A stretch of DNA of 64,000 nucleotides, from assembly GCA_023897205.1 (NCBI GenBank), contig JAHWDD010000004.1, positions 4,092,001 to 4,156,000 of the forward strand, read 5' to 3'. The stretch is from Exophiala sp. HKRS030. Lineage: Eukaryota; Ascomycota; Eurotiomycetes; Chaetothyriales; Herpotrichiellaceae. Positions 53,770 through 64,000 of the stretch are shown piece by piece. The position numbers and the translations under genes are program-made. The stretch's first letter is position 1. Each line of letters starts with the position of its first letter. The notes under the pieces were generated by a model. That model had not been told where the DNA came from and ran no database searches. It worked only from the letters and a program-made list of their open reading frames with translations.

Positions 53770-56171
53770 TCATGTCAGCCAGTACCAGGCGGCATTGAGA
53801 ATCCACAAGGCTATCAAACTGATGAAAACCCTTGCTCGCAAACCAATTTTACCCGAGTTCTTTGGGAGTGTGGTTGCCTGCGACTCGTGCTCCAGGTCTC
53901 GCCCGAGAACGGCTTCGTCTAGGTCATCTCGAATGAAGATTCGCGTGAGAGTCGGCACTGCTCCAGCCGTTGAATTACTCACCCAGAGGAACAGTGCCGA
54001 AATGATTGCGAAATCAACAAGATCGTACAAGAAGCTCCATTTGATTCGGTAAGTGTGAAGCAGTACATTCGCAAGTCCAAGGCGTAGAAGCCCGCGAGAA
54101 TCCGCAGCGAGCCAAATGTGGAACTGCAGCACGAATGTCTCCAGCGAGCACCGACCGAACCACGCGAATAGGCGACTGTGGTACGCCCTTAGACGGCCAG
54201 TCGAGTTTCTGAGTATTGCGTATGCCATGACTGGCCAGGGCGAAATGAATGGGTGCCACCGATTATAGCTATACTTATCCTTGAATTGCCAGCAGAAGAC
54301 AACATACAAAGCAATTATAGAGATAGACACGAGGAGAACAAGTGTGGCCATCGAACGACTCCAGGCTAGCGTCATATCATGAAGTCGAGTGCCGTCGTAT
54401 CGACACTTTGAGCACACCAATGCGGCAAGAATCCCGGCAAAGACGATGTAGGCATCGAGTCGAAATCGAAAAAGGAACTCGTGAGTTTCGATTTTCAGTA
54501 TGTGCAAGCCGAGACTATCTATTTCAGCCAGCCAACCTTGCGCAGTATGACCGTGTGTAATGACAACGCTAACGACAGCCGCCGACGCGATAATCTGCAT
54601 TATGACTCGTGACATCTGCGCCCCAGCAGAGGTGGCCCTTGGGATAGTGATCCATATGATTAGGAACCAGAGAGTAGACAAGGCGGGGAAATAGTAAAGA
54701 TCGTACTGGGTGCCCATGACAAAAGCCAGCAGAATGTTGAGCATATTGGTGCGTAGCGTGACATTCACCACTCTTCGAAGAGAGAAATCATTCGAGGTAA
54801 GGAAATACATGGTGTGGCCGTACCCTGTCATGAATAGGTATGATGCAACCAATAAGCGAACGAATTGGTATACCCATAGCACCTTTGACATTCCAAAGTA
54901 ATGGTATAAGAGGATGACAATCTGCATCCAACCTTTCCATTCTTCCGTCTGTGGTCTCGATAATAACACAAGGCGCGGCACGGTGGTGGCGACAGCGTGT
55001 TTCCGGTGTTCAATCTTTGGGGAATGAGCTGATTGCAACGTAGCTAGACCCACAACAAGTGCAATGGCTAGCATGGAGAGAAACATTCCCATGTTGACAA
55101 CTTTGGGGGTCTTTTCGAAGTACATTGTCCTGTCTGCGACATAACAATAGATTGCGGCCAACCATAGGGTAGCGAGGGCGCCAACTATCTGCGAAGGAGC
55201 AGAAGTTGGGAGGGAAGTGAGTGAAAGTGAGCGGCACAGTTTCGCCCATAACGAGACTGGCAGCAGTACAAGGCACACTGCCATGTATGTTCCAGCCCAA
55301 ATCAAACTCTTCTGAACCCATGTTGAATTAACGTGTGGGGAGCAGCAATATGCCCCAGACTCGTTTGAAGCTCGATCAACGGTGTTACTGCACAAAAGAT
55401 TAAACAACACCTCGGCTTGTGTGAACATGATTTTATGTTCGATGCTCATATTATTGTGCCTCCACGTTGAAGGCCAGTCCTCGATCATCATAGGGTAAAC
55501 TTCCAAGGGCATGGAGATAGTAAAGGGGGGGTCGCCGCGGCCAGTGTCGTGTTCGGTGAGGCGGATTAGATGCGGTCGATGTGAGCGTTCAAGAGCCACG
55601 AGACCTGCAGAGTTCATCGAGATTTCATAGTGGTCATCATACCTCTCGACTGCAAGGGATTGCAGATAATCACGAACAGAACCAGCGCGTTTCATATCAA
55701 GGGTTGGTCCGCTATTCAAGAACTCGTCCCAGACAAAGGATATTCTCGAACCATTTGTGAACACAGTGATATTTTCCCCAATGTTGTTCCAGTTGGAATC
55801 AACTGCGCCAACATCCAGACTTGTGAGGAGAGCCTGAAAAAGTTGATGTGCGCTGTCATCACCGCGGATGGTCAAGCTGCGGTTCCAGAGGCAGTCATGG
55901 ATATGGGGAGTCTTGTGATGATAAAGGATGCATCCTGGAGGCACCCAGACGCGACTACCATCATTCTCGATGAGAGGTTCCGCCCAGCGGCCATGATGAA
56001 GCATATTGCGACATCGATCACGGGCAATGGAGTCTGGCGCAACATTAGCAACGACTTATGTGTATCTGCCTCACTGCACCGACCTTGTGACAACGTTCCC
56101 CTCAGAAGCAATATGATCGGGAGAAGGAGAAGCCCCAAAAGGCTAGATAGAGGAAGTCGCGACGTAGGCAT
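53770..56171 (-). CDS. CAS1: Cas1p-type polysaccharide O-acetyltransferase (10-TM acyltransferase)
   Basis: Two exons (56171-56084, 56033-53770) join in frame to 783 residues. The N-terminus is a signal anchor (SLLGLLLLPIILLLRGTLS). The lumenal part contains SRDRCRNMLHHGRW-like and RVWVPPGCILYHH, features of the Cas1 N-terminal domain, with the Ser/Asp/His arrangement of an SGNH-like fold possible but not proven. From about residue 290 on there are roughly 12 hydrophobic spans (for example GTYMAVCLVLLPVSLWAKLC, SKVLWVYQFVRLLVASYLFM, STLWFLIIWITI, LETFVLQFHIWL), matching the Cas1p 10-TM domain (PF07779). In Cryptococcus Cas1 acetylates capsule glucuronoxylomannan and animal CASD1 acetylates sialic acid, both in the Golgi. 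The first intron has a weak donor (GTCGGT) but a TGCTAAT branch site. Confidence 0.93.
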
Positions 56172-56557
56172 GATGATGTCTTGAGTAGTCTTCGTGGGAT
56201 CGAGGAGACTTGGTAGCAGAGAAAGTTGAATCAGGTACGTAGATGCCGTAGAAAGATGAAGGGGATGAATGAAAGCAAGGAAGAATGGATAGTTCCAGGA
56301 TAGGGATATTCCCTTCACTTGCGCTGCCACTGCCTGCGCCTGCTTCCAGGTTACTTCTTCTCAAAGAACTACGCATGCCAACGTTCTTGTCAACATGGCT
56401 AAACTCAGACTCAGGCTCTAGAGAAATTGACTTACTGCTGGAGCCACGATATCCATCCCCAACGTCAATGGTAGCTTCAATCCAAGGCTACCAACATGGG
56501 CCTGTTTATGTCGTACCTCTAATACCATTCACACTTGTCCCTGCACAAGTTGATGGT
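56172..56557. other. 386 bp intergenic region
   Basis: Promoter side of the Cas1-like gene and 3' flank of APC10, both minus strand. No coding frame. Confidence 0.35.
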
Positions 56558-57649
56558 CTATCGGATTTCAGGATCACCCATCCAATCAGCCAGCTTGAGG
56601 CCAACAACCTGCTCGAGCTCTTCTTCATCCTCATGTGCGGTCCCACGGTATCTACTCCTTGTCTTCATCTTCACCTGGGCCGGGGTGGTATGGTCCCGAG
56701 CAAAGACCTGAAAGCCTCGAACATGAGTGTCCTTGCCATTTTGGTGGTTCTCGCAGATCCGAACTTGAACAAGCATGGCCTTCAGTACGTCTCCTCCAAA
56801 TGAATCGTCCAAAGTTGGCTGAGAAGGATCTGAGCTAGATCCTGCAATACCGAGCATAGCCTCGTCTTCATGATATCGTACCTCACGCCCACCAACGCCC
56901 TTCAAAGGCACATCAATCCATCCTCTAACCCCTTCTATGCTGCTATGCGGTTCGCCCGTCTCTGGATCCGTCGTCTCCTCAACCTCCCAGGAGCCAAATT
57001 CGACCAAGCCTCCTTCTGACATGCCCGCGTAGAAATTCATCTTGGTCGGGGTGTACGATTCGTCCAACTCAAAATCCAGATAAATTCTCAGCTTGACAAT
57101 AGCCACCAATTTGAAGAAATGCAGCGTCAATGTATGAGGCTGTGGTCCGTCGCTCTGCCAAAAGAGACCCGGACTGGGATTTCGCAGCTGAGCGAGACCG
57201 CAGCCAGGCTTTGATGAAGACAATGTCCACGTCGCCAGTGATGATATGTCCCTCAGCCCTTTAAGCTGTTTCGCATCCTCCGCATCGTGTTGCACTGAAC
57301 CGAAAAAAGATTGTTCTTCTGCATGTTCCGCATCCGATGTCACCGAACCCAAGGCATTGTTTGATGGTTGGGAGTGATCTAACCCTTCGCTGTGTAGATT
57401 CCCATTGTCCACGGGCGTTGCTTGGTGTCTCCCTTGCGGACGGCGTGGTGCATTGGCTTCCGGCACAATGGAGTTTCCGGGGTTATTCGACGGAGGAAGG
57501 GGAGTAGTCAAGAATGGAGCATGCGGAGGGGTGTCGAGCATAAAAGGAGGGATTGCTGCTGTGATTGCGTTGGTGGTCGTTGGACGGGTCGGAGTCGTTG
57601 TTACGGCCTCGTGGGTGTGTTGCGGAACGCGCCGTGGTGCTCGAGGCAT
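56558..57649 (-). CDS. DOC1: Anaphase-promoting complex subunit 10 (Apc10/Doc1)
   Basis: Single exon, 363 residues from the ATG at 57649. A disordered, Pro/Thr/Asn-rich N-terminus of about 120 residues precedes the DOC domain: LRDISSLATWTLSSSKPGCG, LRNPSPGLFWQSDGPQPHTL, the FKLVAIVKLRIYLDFELDESYTP strand region, NFYAG, and the C-terminal VQVRICENHQNGKDTHVRGF followed by the QVFARDH strand. The Gln-rich WQSDG motif and the NGKDTHVR motif are highly specific for this subunit. Apc10 enhances processive substrate ubiquitination by the APC/C in the nucleus. A charged insertion (TAHEDEEELEQ) precedes the conserved end WMGDPEIR. Confidence 0.95.
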   Translation of the reverse strand: MPRAPRRVPQHTHEAVTTTPTRPTTTNAITAAIPPFMLDTPPHAPFLTTPLPPSNNPGNSIVPEANAPRRPQGRHQATPVDNGNLHSEGLDHSQPSNNALGSVTSDAEHAEEQSFFGSVQHDAEDAKQLKGLRDISSLATWTLSSSKPGCGLAQLRNPSPGLFWQSDGPQPHTLTLHFFKLVAIVKLRIYLDFELDESYTPTKMNFYAGMSEGGLVEFGSWEVEETTDPETGEPHSSIEGVRGWIDVPLKGVGGREVRYHEDEAMLGIAGSSSDPSQPTLDDSFGGDVLKAMLVQVRICENHQNGKDTHVRGFQVFARDHTTPAQVKMKTRSRYRGTAHEDEEELEQVVGLKLADWMGDPEIR

Positions 57650-58035
57650 AGTCAGTGCAAATGGCAGAGTCCAGTCAACCTTGATCAGTGAAAGTGAGCA
57701 CGTCTGCCATCCTTTACCTGTTGCCGCCGAAAATACTGGCCTTAAGAAGATGTGTTGGTGGTTGATCGAAAGGCAGTGTTGACACTGGATTGAAACACGC
57801 GTCGTGGCGGGCGATTTAAACGCCCCGCGTTGTTGAAATATTTCCTGTCAGCTTTGACTTCTCCACGAGGCTGAACCCTCCCTTTTCTCCCAGCCTACAG
57901 CAAGCAGGTTTTCTTATGTCATTGTATATCAAAGATTGTCGAAGAAGTACAACGAGTTACATTGGACAGCTATCTAGATAGATGGTATCAATACCGCGAC
58001 AATTTCAACGCACCAAAGCCCTATATGCTGATACT
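57650..58035. other. 386 bp intergenic region
   Basis: Promoter of APC10 and 3' flank of the GST gene, both minus strand. No coding frame. Confidence 0.35.
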
Positions 58036-58921
58036 TCATGGCACACCCCTTCCTTCTCTTGTGGCCTTAGCCATCTCGGATTGAGCTCGGTCCTCTGCAT
58101 ATCGTTGATATATGGGCATATACTTCTCACGGTCGCTTAGAGTTTCCGTCATCGACTTCCTTGATTGGATTGCTGCAACCCATTTGTGCCAACGATCCCA
58201 CGCAGATTGATCTTCGCCACCTTGCCCTGGTTCCGGAATGCCAGACCCCCCTTTGAAATGATCAAGGACCCACATACGAAGAGCCCATGGTGCCAGAGCG
58301 ACATCGGCATAGCTTATATTCTTACCCAGGAAGTAGGGTCCTTGAGAATCTGCCTGCTGGATCCAGGTCTTCAGAGCTCCCAAGAATTCAGTCTTTGCCT
58401 TTTCGAAGCTGTAAGGACTCTTCTCGGTCCATTGAAGAAACCTATGGTACGATGGAAGAATTCTGGTGGTGATATGATCGACCCAGATCTTCATATGCGC
58501 ATTTTCGAAAGGGTCGTCCGGGAACAACTTTGGCCCAGATTTTGGGTAGGCCCAATCGAGATACTCCGAGATGATGTTGGACTCTATGAGAGGCTTGACA
58601 GATCCGTCCTTCGTAGGAGCACCTAAAGTAGGGACGAGTCCTCGTGGATTGAGTTTGAGGAAGCTGTGTACGTTAGCCAACGCTATTTCGCATATGACGA
58701 CGGGTAGATCAGTACCTTGGCTCCTTGTTGTATGGGTTGATCTCTACGTATTTATATGGTATCATTTTCTCCTCCAGCGTTATCCAGGTTCGCTGGACAA
58801 ATGGGCAGAACCAGCCCGAGTAGAGAGTTATTGCTGCATCTTTCTGGTGTTCTGCCACGATGTGCGCTGCGGGACCCGTGGCCTCTGGATAAATATCAGC
58901 GTCAGGATGCGACGAGCCCAT
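58036..58921 (-). CDS. Glutathione S-transferase (omega/Gto-like)
   Basis: Two exons (58921-58716, 58663-58036) join in frame to 277 residues. The thioredoxin-fold N-terminus has SGWFCPFVQRTWITLEEK, with a Cys39-Pro40 active site typical of omega-type or Gto transferases, and after the splice continues NKEPSFLKLNPRGLVPTL, with IESNIISEYLD (the glutathione-contacting Glu-Ser) near residues 108-118. The helical C-terminal domain contains ADVALAPWALRM. It conjugates or reduces small electrophiles with glutathione, in the cytosol. It lies next to an oxidoreductase and two transporters, which fits a detoxification role, but that is inference. Confidence 0.92.
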
Positions 58922-59273
58922 AGTGAACACGTTGTGGTTGCTGGAAACGGGTGATGAGATTTTTATCCTTGTCTGTAAGCACTCACTTTGCCCTCAAACA
59001 ACAAGAGTCACAAGAGGGAGACTTCAAGAATTATCGTAGAAGAGGGATGATCTCCCACTCGTCCCTCATACTCGTATTTGTATGACGTGCTGGTCATTAG
59101 TCAGAAAATGGGGGGTTGTCAAGCGGGACATTGTCGGTTTTGACGCCATATCATTGCCGCGTTCCGGGGTGGCAGGAATATGGAGGACTATACGAGTAAG
59201 GCTCTGATTCAGTGAAAAGTCATTAATATTCATATCCTATGAGCTGTTCATGTTCCGGCCTGGTTGAGAGCAT
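58922..59273. other. 352 bp intergenic region
   Basis: Promoter of the GST gene and 3' flank of the NmrA/SDR-like gene, both minus strand. No coding frame. Confidence 0.35.
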
Positions 59274-60145
59274 TTATGTGGCTCTGCCATGGATCCTGGC
59301 TAAGTCTTCACCCTCCATGCCATTAAGGCCTGACTTTACCAGGCTTTCAATCGCCTCATTAATGGGATCATTCCCTTCCAGCAGGTCAAACCACCCTCGT
59401 GTATCGTCACGGGACAAAAGTGCTGCTGCGACGGCCGCAACGTCCTCTCGAGGAACGCTTCCACGTGAAGGAGTCTGTCCCATCTTTACCTTGCCTGTTC
59501 CTGGCGAGTCAGACAGAGTACCTGGTCTCAGGTTGATGGCCTGGAATGCTTTGTCGCCATTGTCCAACCGCTTCTTGGCCAAGGCCTCAAGATGCTCGTC
59601 AGCCTCTACCTTTGCAAGGTAGTAGTTGTGCAACACATCGTTGTTGACATGATCAGCCGCTTTCTTGTCCTCTTCTGACCACCATGGAGGATAGCCTTTT
59701 CGAGAAGCAATATATGATACCATGAGGAATTTGCTGACGGTAGGTGTCGCTAGCGAAGCTGATATGTAAGCCTTCGCGGCGACTTCGTCAATAGCCTTGG
59801 TCCTGGTAGGCCCACCCTTTCCACCGGCACCTTGAATCTCGTGAGATAGATCTCGACAATCACTGTCATAACGAACTCACCTGCAGACCAGACAACATAG
59901 TCAGGCTTGACCTTGTCCAGGACCCGTTGCGCCTGGGAAGTTTCTTTGACGTCGTCCAGACTGTCCACCAGCACATCAATAGTACCTGGCTTGTCCTTAC
60001 CAAGTGCTAATATTTCAGCCTCTTGCTCGCGATTGCGAATGACACTGATGACATTCCACTTTTTCGCCAGCAACAGAGGCTGGAGGAAAAGAGAAATCTT
60101 CCCATGGCCTCCGAGGACCAATACACGCGGGTTAGTTGGTGCCAT
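59274..60145 (-). CDS. Atypical SDR / NmrA-like NAD(P)-binding protein
   Basis: Two exons (60145-59881, 59830-59274) join in frame to 273 residues. The Rossmann glycine motif is GGHGKI (12-17) after strand VLVLG, followed by VISVIRNREQEAEI, the VDSLDDV and DYVVWSAGAGGKGG segments of the cofactor pocket, and a later FLMVSYIASRK, NYYLAKVEADEHL with the YxxxK pair that is catalytic in this superfamily. RPGTLSDSPGTGKV and PREDVAAVAAALL are typical of the NAD-dependent epimerase/NmrA group. Reaction unknown; it may be a reductase or a redox-sensing regulator. It is divergent from the MFS gene at 61126. Confidence 0.88.
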
Positions 60146-61125
60146 GGTACTTGTTGAATCTTCCTTTTGGGAACTTGTCTTCTCCGGACTTGCTGTAAAT
60201 TTTCTTGCAATAAGAATTTTGGTACGGTTGAGTCTGACTTCAAAAGTCCTGCCACGATATTAATATGTGCGATTTCGTTATGAGAAAGAAATAAGGACGA
60301 GAAACTCCTGAGTAATGTCGAGGCTGACTACGTCACCGGAGTGCTGACAAAGTCGCCTAGCCCGGTTATCTCGCCGAAACACGTGACTGATGCATTACTT
60401 AAGCAGGCTCAGGTGGACGACCTGCTTACATAGGTAGTTGAAGGACCACAATGAACGTTCCCTTATTGTTTTCTTGACAATCTAAGTATCACTTTCCACA
60501 GAACCCTGGAGTCCACGAACACTTTTAATAATACGCGTGTTCCCTACATGTGCCGACACTAGCATACCGCCACCCATCAAGCTCGGCGGAGATGAGCGCG
60601 GAGGGTAATGCCATTGATAAACGCCATCAACCGGGGTCAGGGTGTGATCGCCTGCGAAATGGCCTAATGCGGGTCGGCCCTGAGAGCTTCACGACTCTGG
60701 CGCCTGAGCCAATTTATCAAGCATCTGTGGCTTTCTCCGCCGATGCCAAAACACATGGTCAGCGTTAGGGGAGGCGAAACCCCTAGGACGAGCTATTACA
60801 AACGGCGAACGACCTGAAAGTCTGAACGCCGTCAAATTTGGTGCAATCAGATGCATTTCCGCCCGGTCACTATGCTATCATTGTTGGGGTAAGCCGTCTG
60901 TTTGCAATGTGATCCTCCACTTTCCATGGATTTGCTTTTGTCCCAAACACCTGGAGAGCTTGATAACAACCCGGATGAATTCCGCCACCATCTTGCCATG
61001 TGCTACTGATACTTAAACATCGCCGTTTGCTGTCACACATGCGACTCAACACCTGCTTGCCTGTTCTTCCGATCCATCTTCGGTCAACTTTTACATCCTC
61101 TGAAGCAGTGTGAACCCAACCAAGC
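60146..61125. promoter_or_regulatory. Divergent intergenic region, 980 bp
   Basis: Between the start codons of the NmrA/SDR-like gene (minus) and the MFS transporter (plus). No coding frame is supported; a 164-codon minus-strand frame (60870-61364) overlaps the start of the transporter and is a shadow. Confidence 0.4.
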
Positions 61126-62972
61126 ATGACACCGGACAAAGCCATGGAAGGTAGCCGAGAAGACAGACCCTTCGTACCGGGGACGGTACATCTCGTTGAT
61201 TTAGAAGGGACCATGCATGCCAAACACGCGTCCAAAGGGTCCAAAGATATTGTTCTTGTTCCTGCACCGAGTAGCGACCCTGATGATCCTCTCAATTGGA
61301 GCCCGCGCAGGAAGCTGTTGTCAACGTCCTGCATGTGCGTGTACACGCTTATGGTATGCTGCAATTCAATTCTCGTGCTCTACGCTTCATTAATCACTGA
61401 TCCGCTCCAGGTCGGCATTGCCAGCGCCGCGATTTACTCCGTCCTTGTCCCTATAAGCGAAGATACGGGCCTCACACTTGGAGATCTAAATGCTGGCACC
61501 GGATACATGTGTATGTCTTCCCATCTTTCATCTCAATAGCTCCAACAAGCTCTGACTTGTGACTGTTTAGTCCTATTCTTCGGATGGGGCTGCCTTATCT
61601 TCCAGCCTCTCGCTCTGCAGTACGGCAAACGACCTATTTATCTCCTCTCATTGCTAGCCACCCTGGCCATCCAGGTTTGGGCACCATACACCAAAACAAA
61701 TGGACAATGGATCGCGAACAAAATTCTCCAAGGCTTTTTTGGTGCCCCGATCGAGTCCTTGTGCGAGATCTCGGTGACAGATATCTACTTTGCCCACGAG
61801 CGTGGATTCTACATGGCCATCTACGGACTCTTTCTGGCCGGCTCGAACTTCTTCGCCCCCATAATAGCGGGATTCATCGCTAATGGTCAAGGGTGGCAAT
61901 GGGTGTTGTACTGGGCAGCAATATTCAACGGGATTGGCTTCATATACTGCTTTTTCCTGATGGAAGAAACCAACTACTCCCGAAATACTCTCGCTGGTCA
62001 GGAGTCAAGGGAGCAAAGCGGAACCCAAACCCCGGTCCCTGATGAGACAGACAAGAGCACTGTTCCAGATGAGAAGACTGTTTATCAGACTCCAGGGCCA
62101 GCAACCGAAGAGGGGGTTGGCTCGACGATACTGCCAAAGAAGTCCTATACGCAGAAACTGAAGCTCTTCCAACCTGGCTCTTTCTCCAAGAAGAATGAGA
62201 TTCCAGGCATGATGCTTCGGCCGCTCCTTTATGCGGTCTGTTTTCCTGTGGTTGCATATTCTGGCTTCTCCTATGGCAGCAACTTGGTAAGTACGTCCTA
62301 TTAAATCACATCGGTGCAATTACTGATCCCACGTGACAGGTATGGTTCAACGTGCTCAACGGCACCGCATCTCTCATCCTCTCCGGAGCGCCGTACAATT
62401 TCTCCAGTAGCATGGTCGGACTGAGTTACGTTAGCCCCCTGATTGGGGTCTTCCTCGGTGCAGCATATACGGGCAAATTCGGCGATTGGTTCATCGTGAA
62501 ATATGCCCGTCGCAAGGGCGGCATCATGGAATCCGAATATCGGCTGTGGCTGTTTACAGCCTCCCTGGGGTTGATTCCCTTTGGTCTCCTGCTCTGGGGG
62601 ATCGGCGCCTACCATCACGTCCAATGGTTCGGCTTGATCTTCGCAATGTGTATCATCGCTCTGACCAACACCATCGGCCTGCAACTCAGCGTGAGCTATT
62701 GCATCGACAGCTACCGCGATCTGGCGGGCGAGACTATCATCACGGTCATCCTCATCCGGAACACCATGTCATTTGCCATCGGGTACGGATTGACACCATG
62801 GGTCACCAACATGGGTTACCAGAATGCGTTCATCACGGCAGCGTTTGCGGGGTTGGCACAGGCGCTTACCTTTTTGATCTTTGTCAAGTATGGGAAATCT
62901 CTCCGCGTACGCTCGACGGACAGGTATCTCAAGTTTGTGAAGGAAATCACCGATGCTGGATTGACGCATTAA
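61126..62972 (+). CDS. MFS transporter, DHA1-type (HOL1-like)
   Basis: Four exons (61126-61353, 61411-61510, 61571-62286, 62340-62972) join in frame to 558 residues. The N-terminus has DPDDPLNWSPRRK, then helix 1 continues across the first intron (TLM|VGIASAAIYSVLVP). Helix 2-5 regions contain FLFFGWGCLIFQPLALQYGKRP and the ESLCEISVTDIYFAHERGFYM loop typical of the HOL1-related group. A long charged loop (about residues 250-320) divides the two halves, and LSVSYCIDSYRDLAGETIIT is the conserved helix 10-11 region. It exports or imports a small molecule; substrate unknown. The first intron (57 bp) is in frame and stop-free. A second in-frame ATG at 61144 could be the start. Confidence 0.93.
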
Positions 62973-63608
62973 GCTTCCAGGGCTGGTTGCCGCCTGGGTA
63001 CTGTACACCTATCATCGAGTGCTATGCATGTGCGGTAGTCGGAAGTACAATCAGGACGCACATCTTGTGCATGAATATACACCCCGATACAGCGCGATGT
63101 GGATTAGGAAACTGTATTCCTTGTTTTGAGGTTCAAATTTGCCAAGTAGGCCTTGTGCGTAGGGATGTTTCTACGACGAATCGAAAGACGGCTTCGACCT
63201 ATCCGTACTACTGCTACCCGCGTTCGCTCCGGCCTCGATATAAATATGATTACAGAGAATAGCAAGGAGCCAGCCAAGAATTCCCCAGATACAGTACCCA
63301 TTGGATGTCGACTATCTATGCCAAGTGATAGCATTCTTAACGGGGCTGTCCACTGATAAAGAGTCGTAACAATGTGATTGGCGCGTTGACCCTGATCTCA
63401 TTGGCGCCGAGGATCTATCACTAGTTTATGCCATAGCACATCACCCAGGTCGATGTAGAGTGTTTCCTTGCATGCAATAGACTCCCATGGAGTTGGCCGC
63501 AAGCTGACGTCGCAGATGAATAGATAAAGACCATGACTTCGTCGAGGGAAATCTGTCTCTTTTCTTCATGTGGTCAAGAACGAGAGTCCCGTCATTCAGA
63601 CTTTCAGG
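62973..63608. other. 635 bp intergenic region
   Basis: 3' flank of the MFS gene and promoter of the NCS1 permease, both plus strand. A 258-codon plus-strand frame (62486-63262) runs from inside the MFS gene into this stretch in another frame and is not a gene. Confidence 0.4.
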
Positions 63609-64000
63609 ATGGCGATCTTCAACATGTCTAGGCCCAGCGTGGCAGGTTGGTCGTCCTCCGTCAAAGAGGGACTGAAATCTCGAAGACGCATTTCGGGGTG
63701 GACACTTCCCAAACAGAATAGCTCCGTTGCTCCTCCGAACGTCTGGAGTAACGCTGATCAGGATCCTGTCCCTCCCGAAAGACGAACTTGGACAGCGCGC
63801 ACGTTCGTCGCGTACTGGTTCAGTGACCTGGTCACGGTTTCAACCTGGTCCCAGGGCAGCTCAGTCGTTGCAAGCGGCCTTTCTGCATCAGATGCTATGC
63901 TCATTTGTTTTGTCGCCAGCATGTGCAACGCTGTGCCCATTGTCCTGAACGGAGCAATTGGCAGTGACATACATATTCCGTTTCCGATTGCTGCTCGAGC
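63609..64000 (+). CDS. NCS1 nucleobase/allantoin-type permease, N-terminal part (runs off right edge)
   Basis: The frame from the ATG at 63609 stays open to the window edge (130 codons). After a polar N-terminus of about 50 residues it has PVPPERRTWTARTFVAYWFSD, the signature before and in helix 1 of fungal NCS1 (Fur/Fcy/Dal4) permeases, then VVASGLSASDAMLICFVASM for helix 2, and IVLNGAIGSDIHIPFPIAAR, which matches the conserved NG-x-IGA-x-x-HIPFP loop. These proteins import uracil, purines, allantoin or related compounds with a cation at the plasma membrane. The specificity residues lie beyond the window. An alternative start is the ATG at 63624. Confidence 0.9.
   Translation, partial: MAIFNMSRPSVAGWSSSVKEGLKSRRRISGWTLPKQNSSVAPPNVWSNADQDPVPPERRTWTARTFVAYWFSDLVTVSTWSQGSSVVASGLSASDAMLICFVASMCNAVPIVLNGAIGSDIHIPFPIAAR

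Noticed and set aside
58036..62972. Secondary-metabolite gene cluster
   Set aside because: Tailoring-type enzymes and a transporter are present but no polyketide, peptide or terpene synthase lies in the window.
62486..63262. 258-codon plus-strand frame
   Set aside because: Other-frame shadow of the last MFS exon that happens to stay open into the intergenic region.

Overview
This window is a piece of a filamentous ascomycete (Pezizomycotina) chromosome. The evidence is the large number of short (about 45-65 bp) introns with GT..AG ends and CTAAC/CTGAC branch sites, the gene families present (Zn2Cys6 regulator, Fung_rhodopsin-type membrane protein, Myb_DNA-bind_8-like protein, sepB/CTF4, Cas1p-type acyltransferase, DHA1-type MFS proteins with a WDGPxDPxNPRNF-like N-terminus), and pyrimidine-rich promoters. 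A placement within Eurotiomycetes (Aspergillus- or Chaetothyriales-like) is plausible but is inference only. No transposon, rRNA, tRNA, CRISPR array or viral gene could be supported by eye. I rebuilt the exon structures by hand: each proposed CDS joins in frame and ends at a stop codon, but none is confirmed by RNA or by a database search.

Layout. 0-12 kb is accessory in character: the 5' end of an MFS transporter, divergent from a Zn2Cys6 regulator across a CGG-rich promoter; a 2.5 kb gene-free stretch with many copies of TACGGAGTA; a rhodopsin-domain membrane protein; a further 3 kb without a convincing gene; and an APC-superfamily permease. 13-30 kb is mostly housekeeping: mitochondrial Hsp60, two Myb/SANT-like nuclear proteins, an MFS transporter, a conserved protein of unknown function, glycogen branching enzyme, and mitochondrial ClpX (the last two divergent). 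30-44 kb holds an MFS transporter, a doubtful small ORF, a DUF4267-like membrane protein, the replication factor Ctf4/SepB, an alpha/beta hydrolase of the HSL type, another doubtful ORF, and phosphatidylinositol synthase with a minisatellite inside an intron. 44-58 kb holds a PP2C phosphatase, a TFIIIC-Tfc7-like histidine phosphatase, a small putative tail-anchored protein, a PAF-acetylhydrolase-like lipase, a monocarboxylate-transporter-like MFS protein, a Cas1p-type polysaccharide O-acetyltransferase and the APC/C subunit Apc10. 58-64 kb looks like a detoxification and uptake block: glutathione S-transferase, NmrA/SDR-like oxidoreductase, a divergent MFS transporter and the 5' end of an NCS1 nucleobase permease.

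How the genes work together. Seven transporters sit in 64 kb, several beside a regulator or a redox enzyme, which suggests solute uptake and efflux modules. The Hsp60/ClpX/PP2C set is mitochondrial, and Ctf4, Apc10 and Tfc7 serve the nucleus. I did not find a clear new multi-gene system. The strongest unexplained signals are the dispersed TACGGAGTA motif, the CGG cluster in the transporter/regulator promoter, the intronic minisatellite in the phosphatidylinositol synthase gene, and several unusual introns (GC-AG, weak donors, stop-free introns of length 3n).
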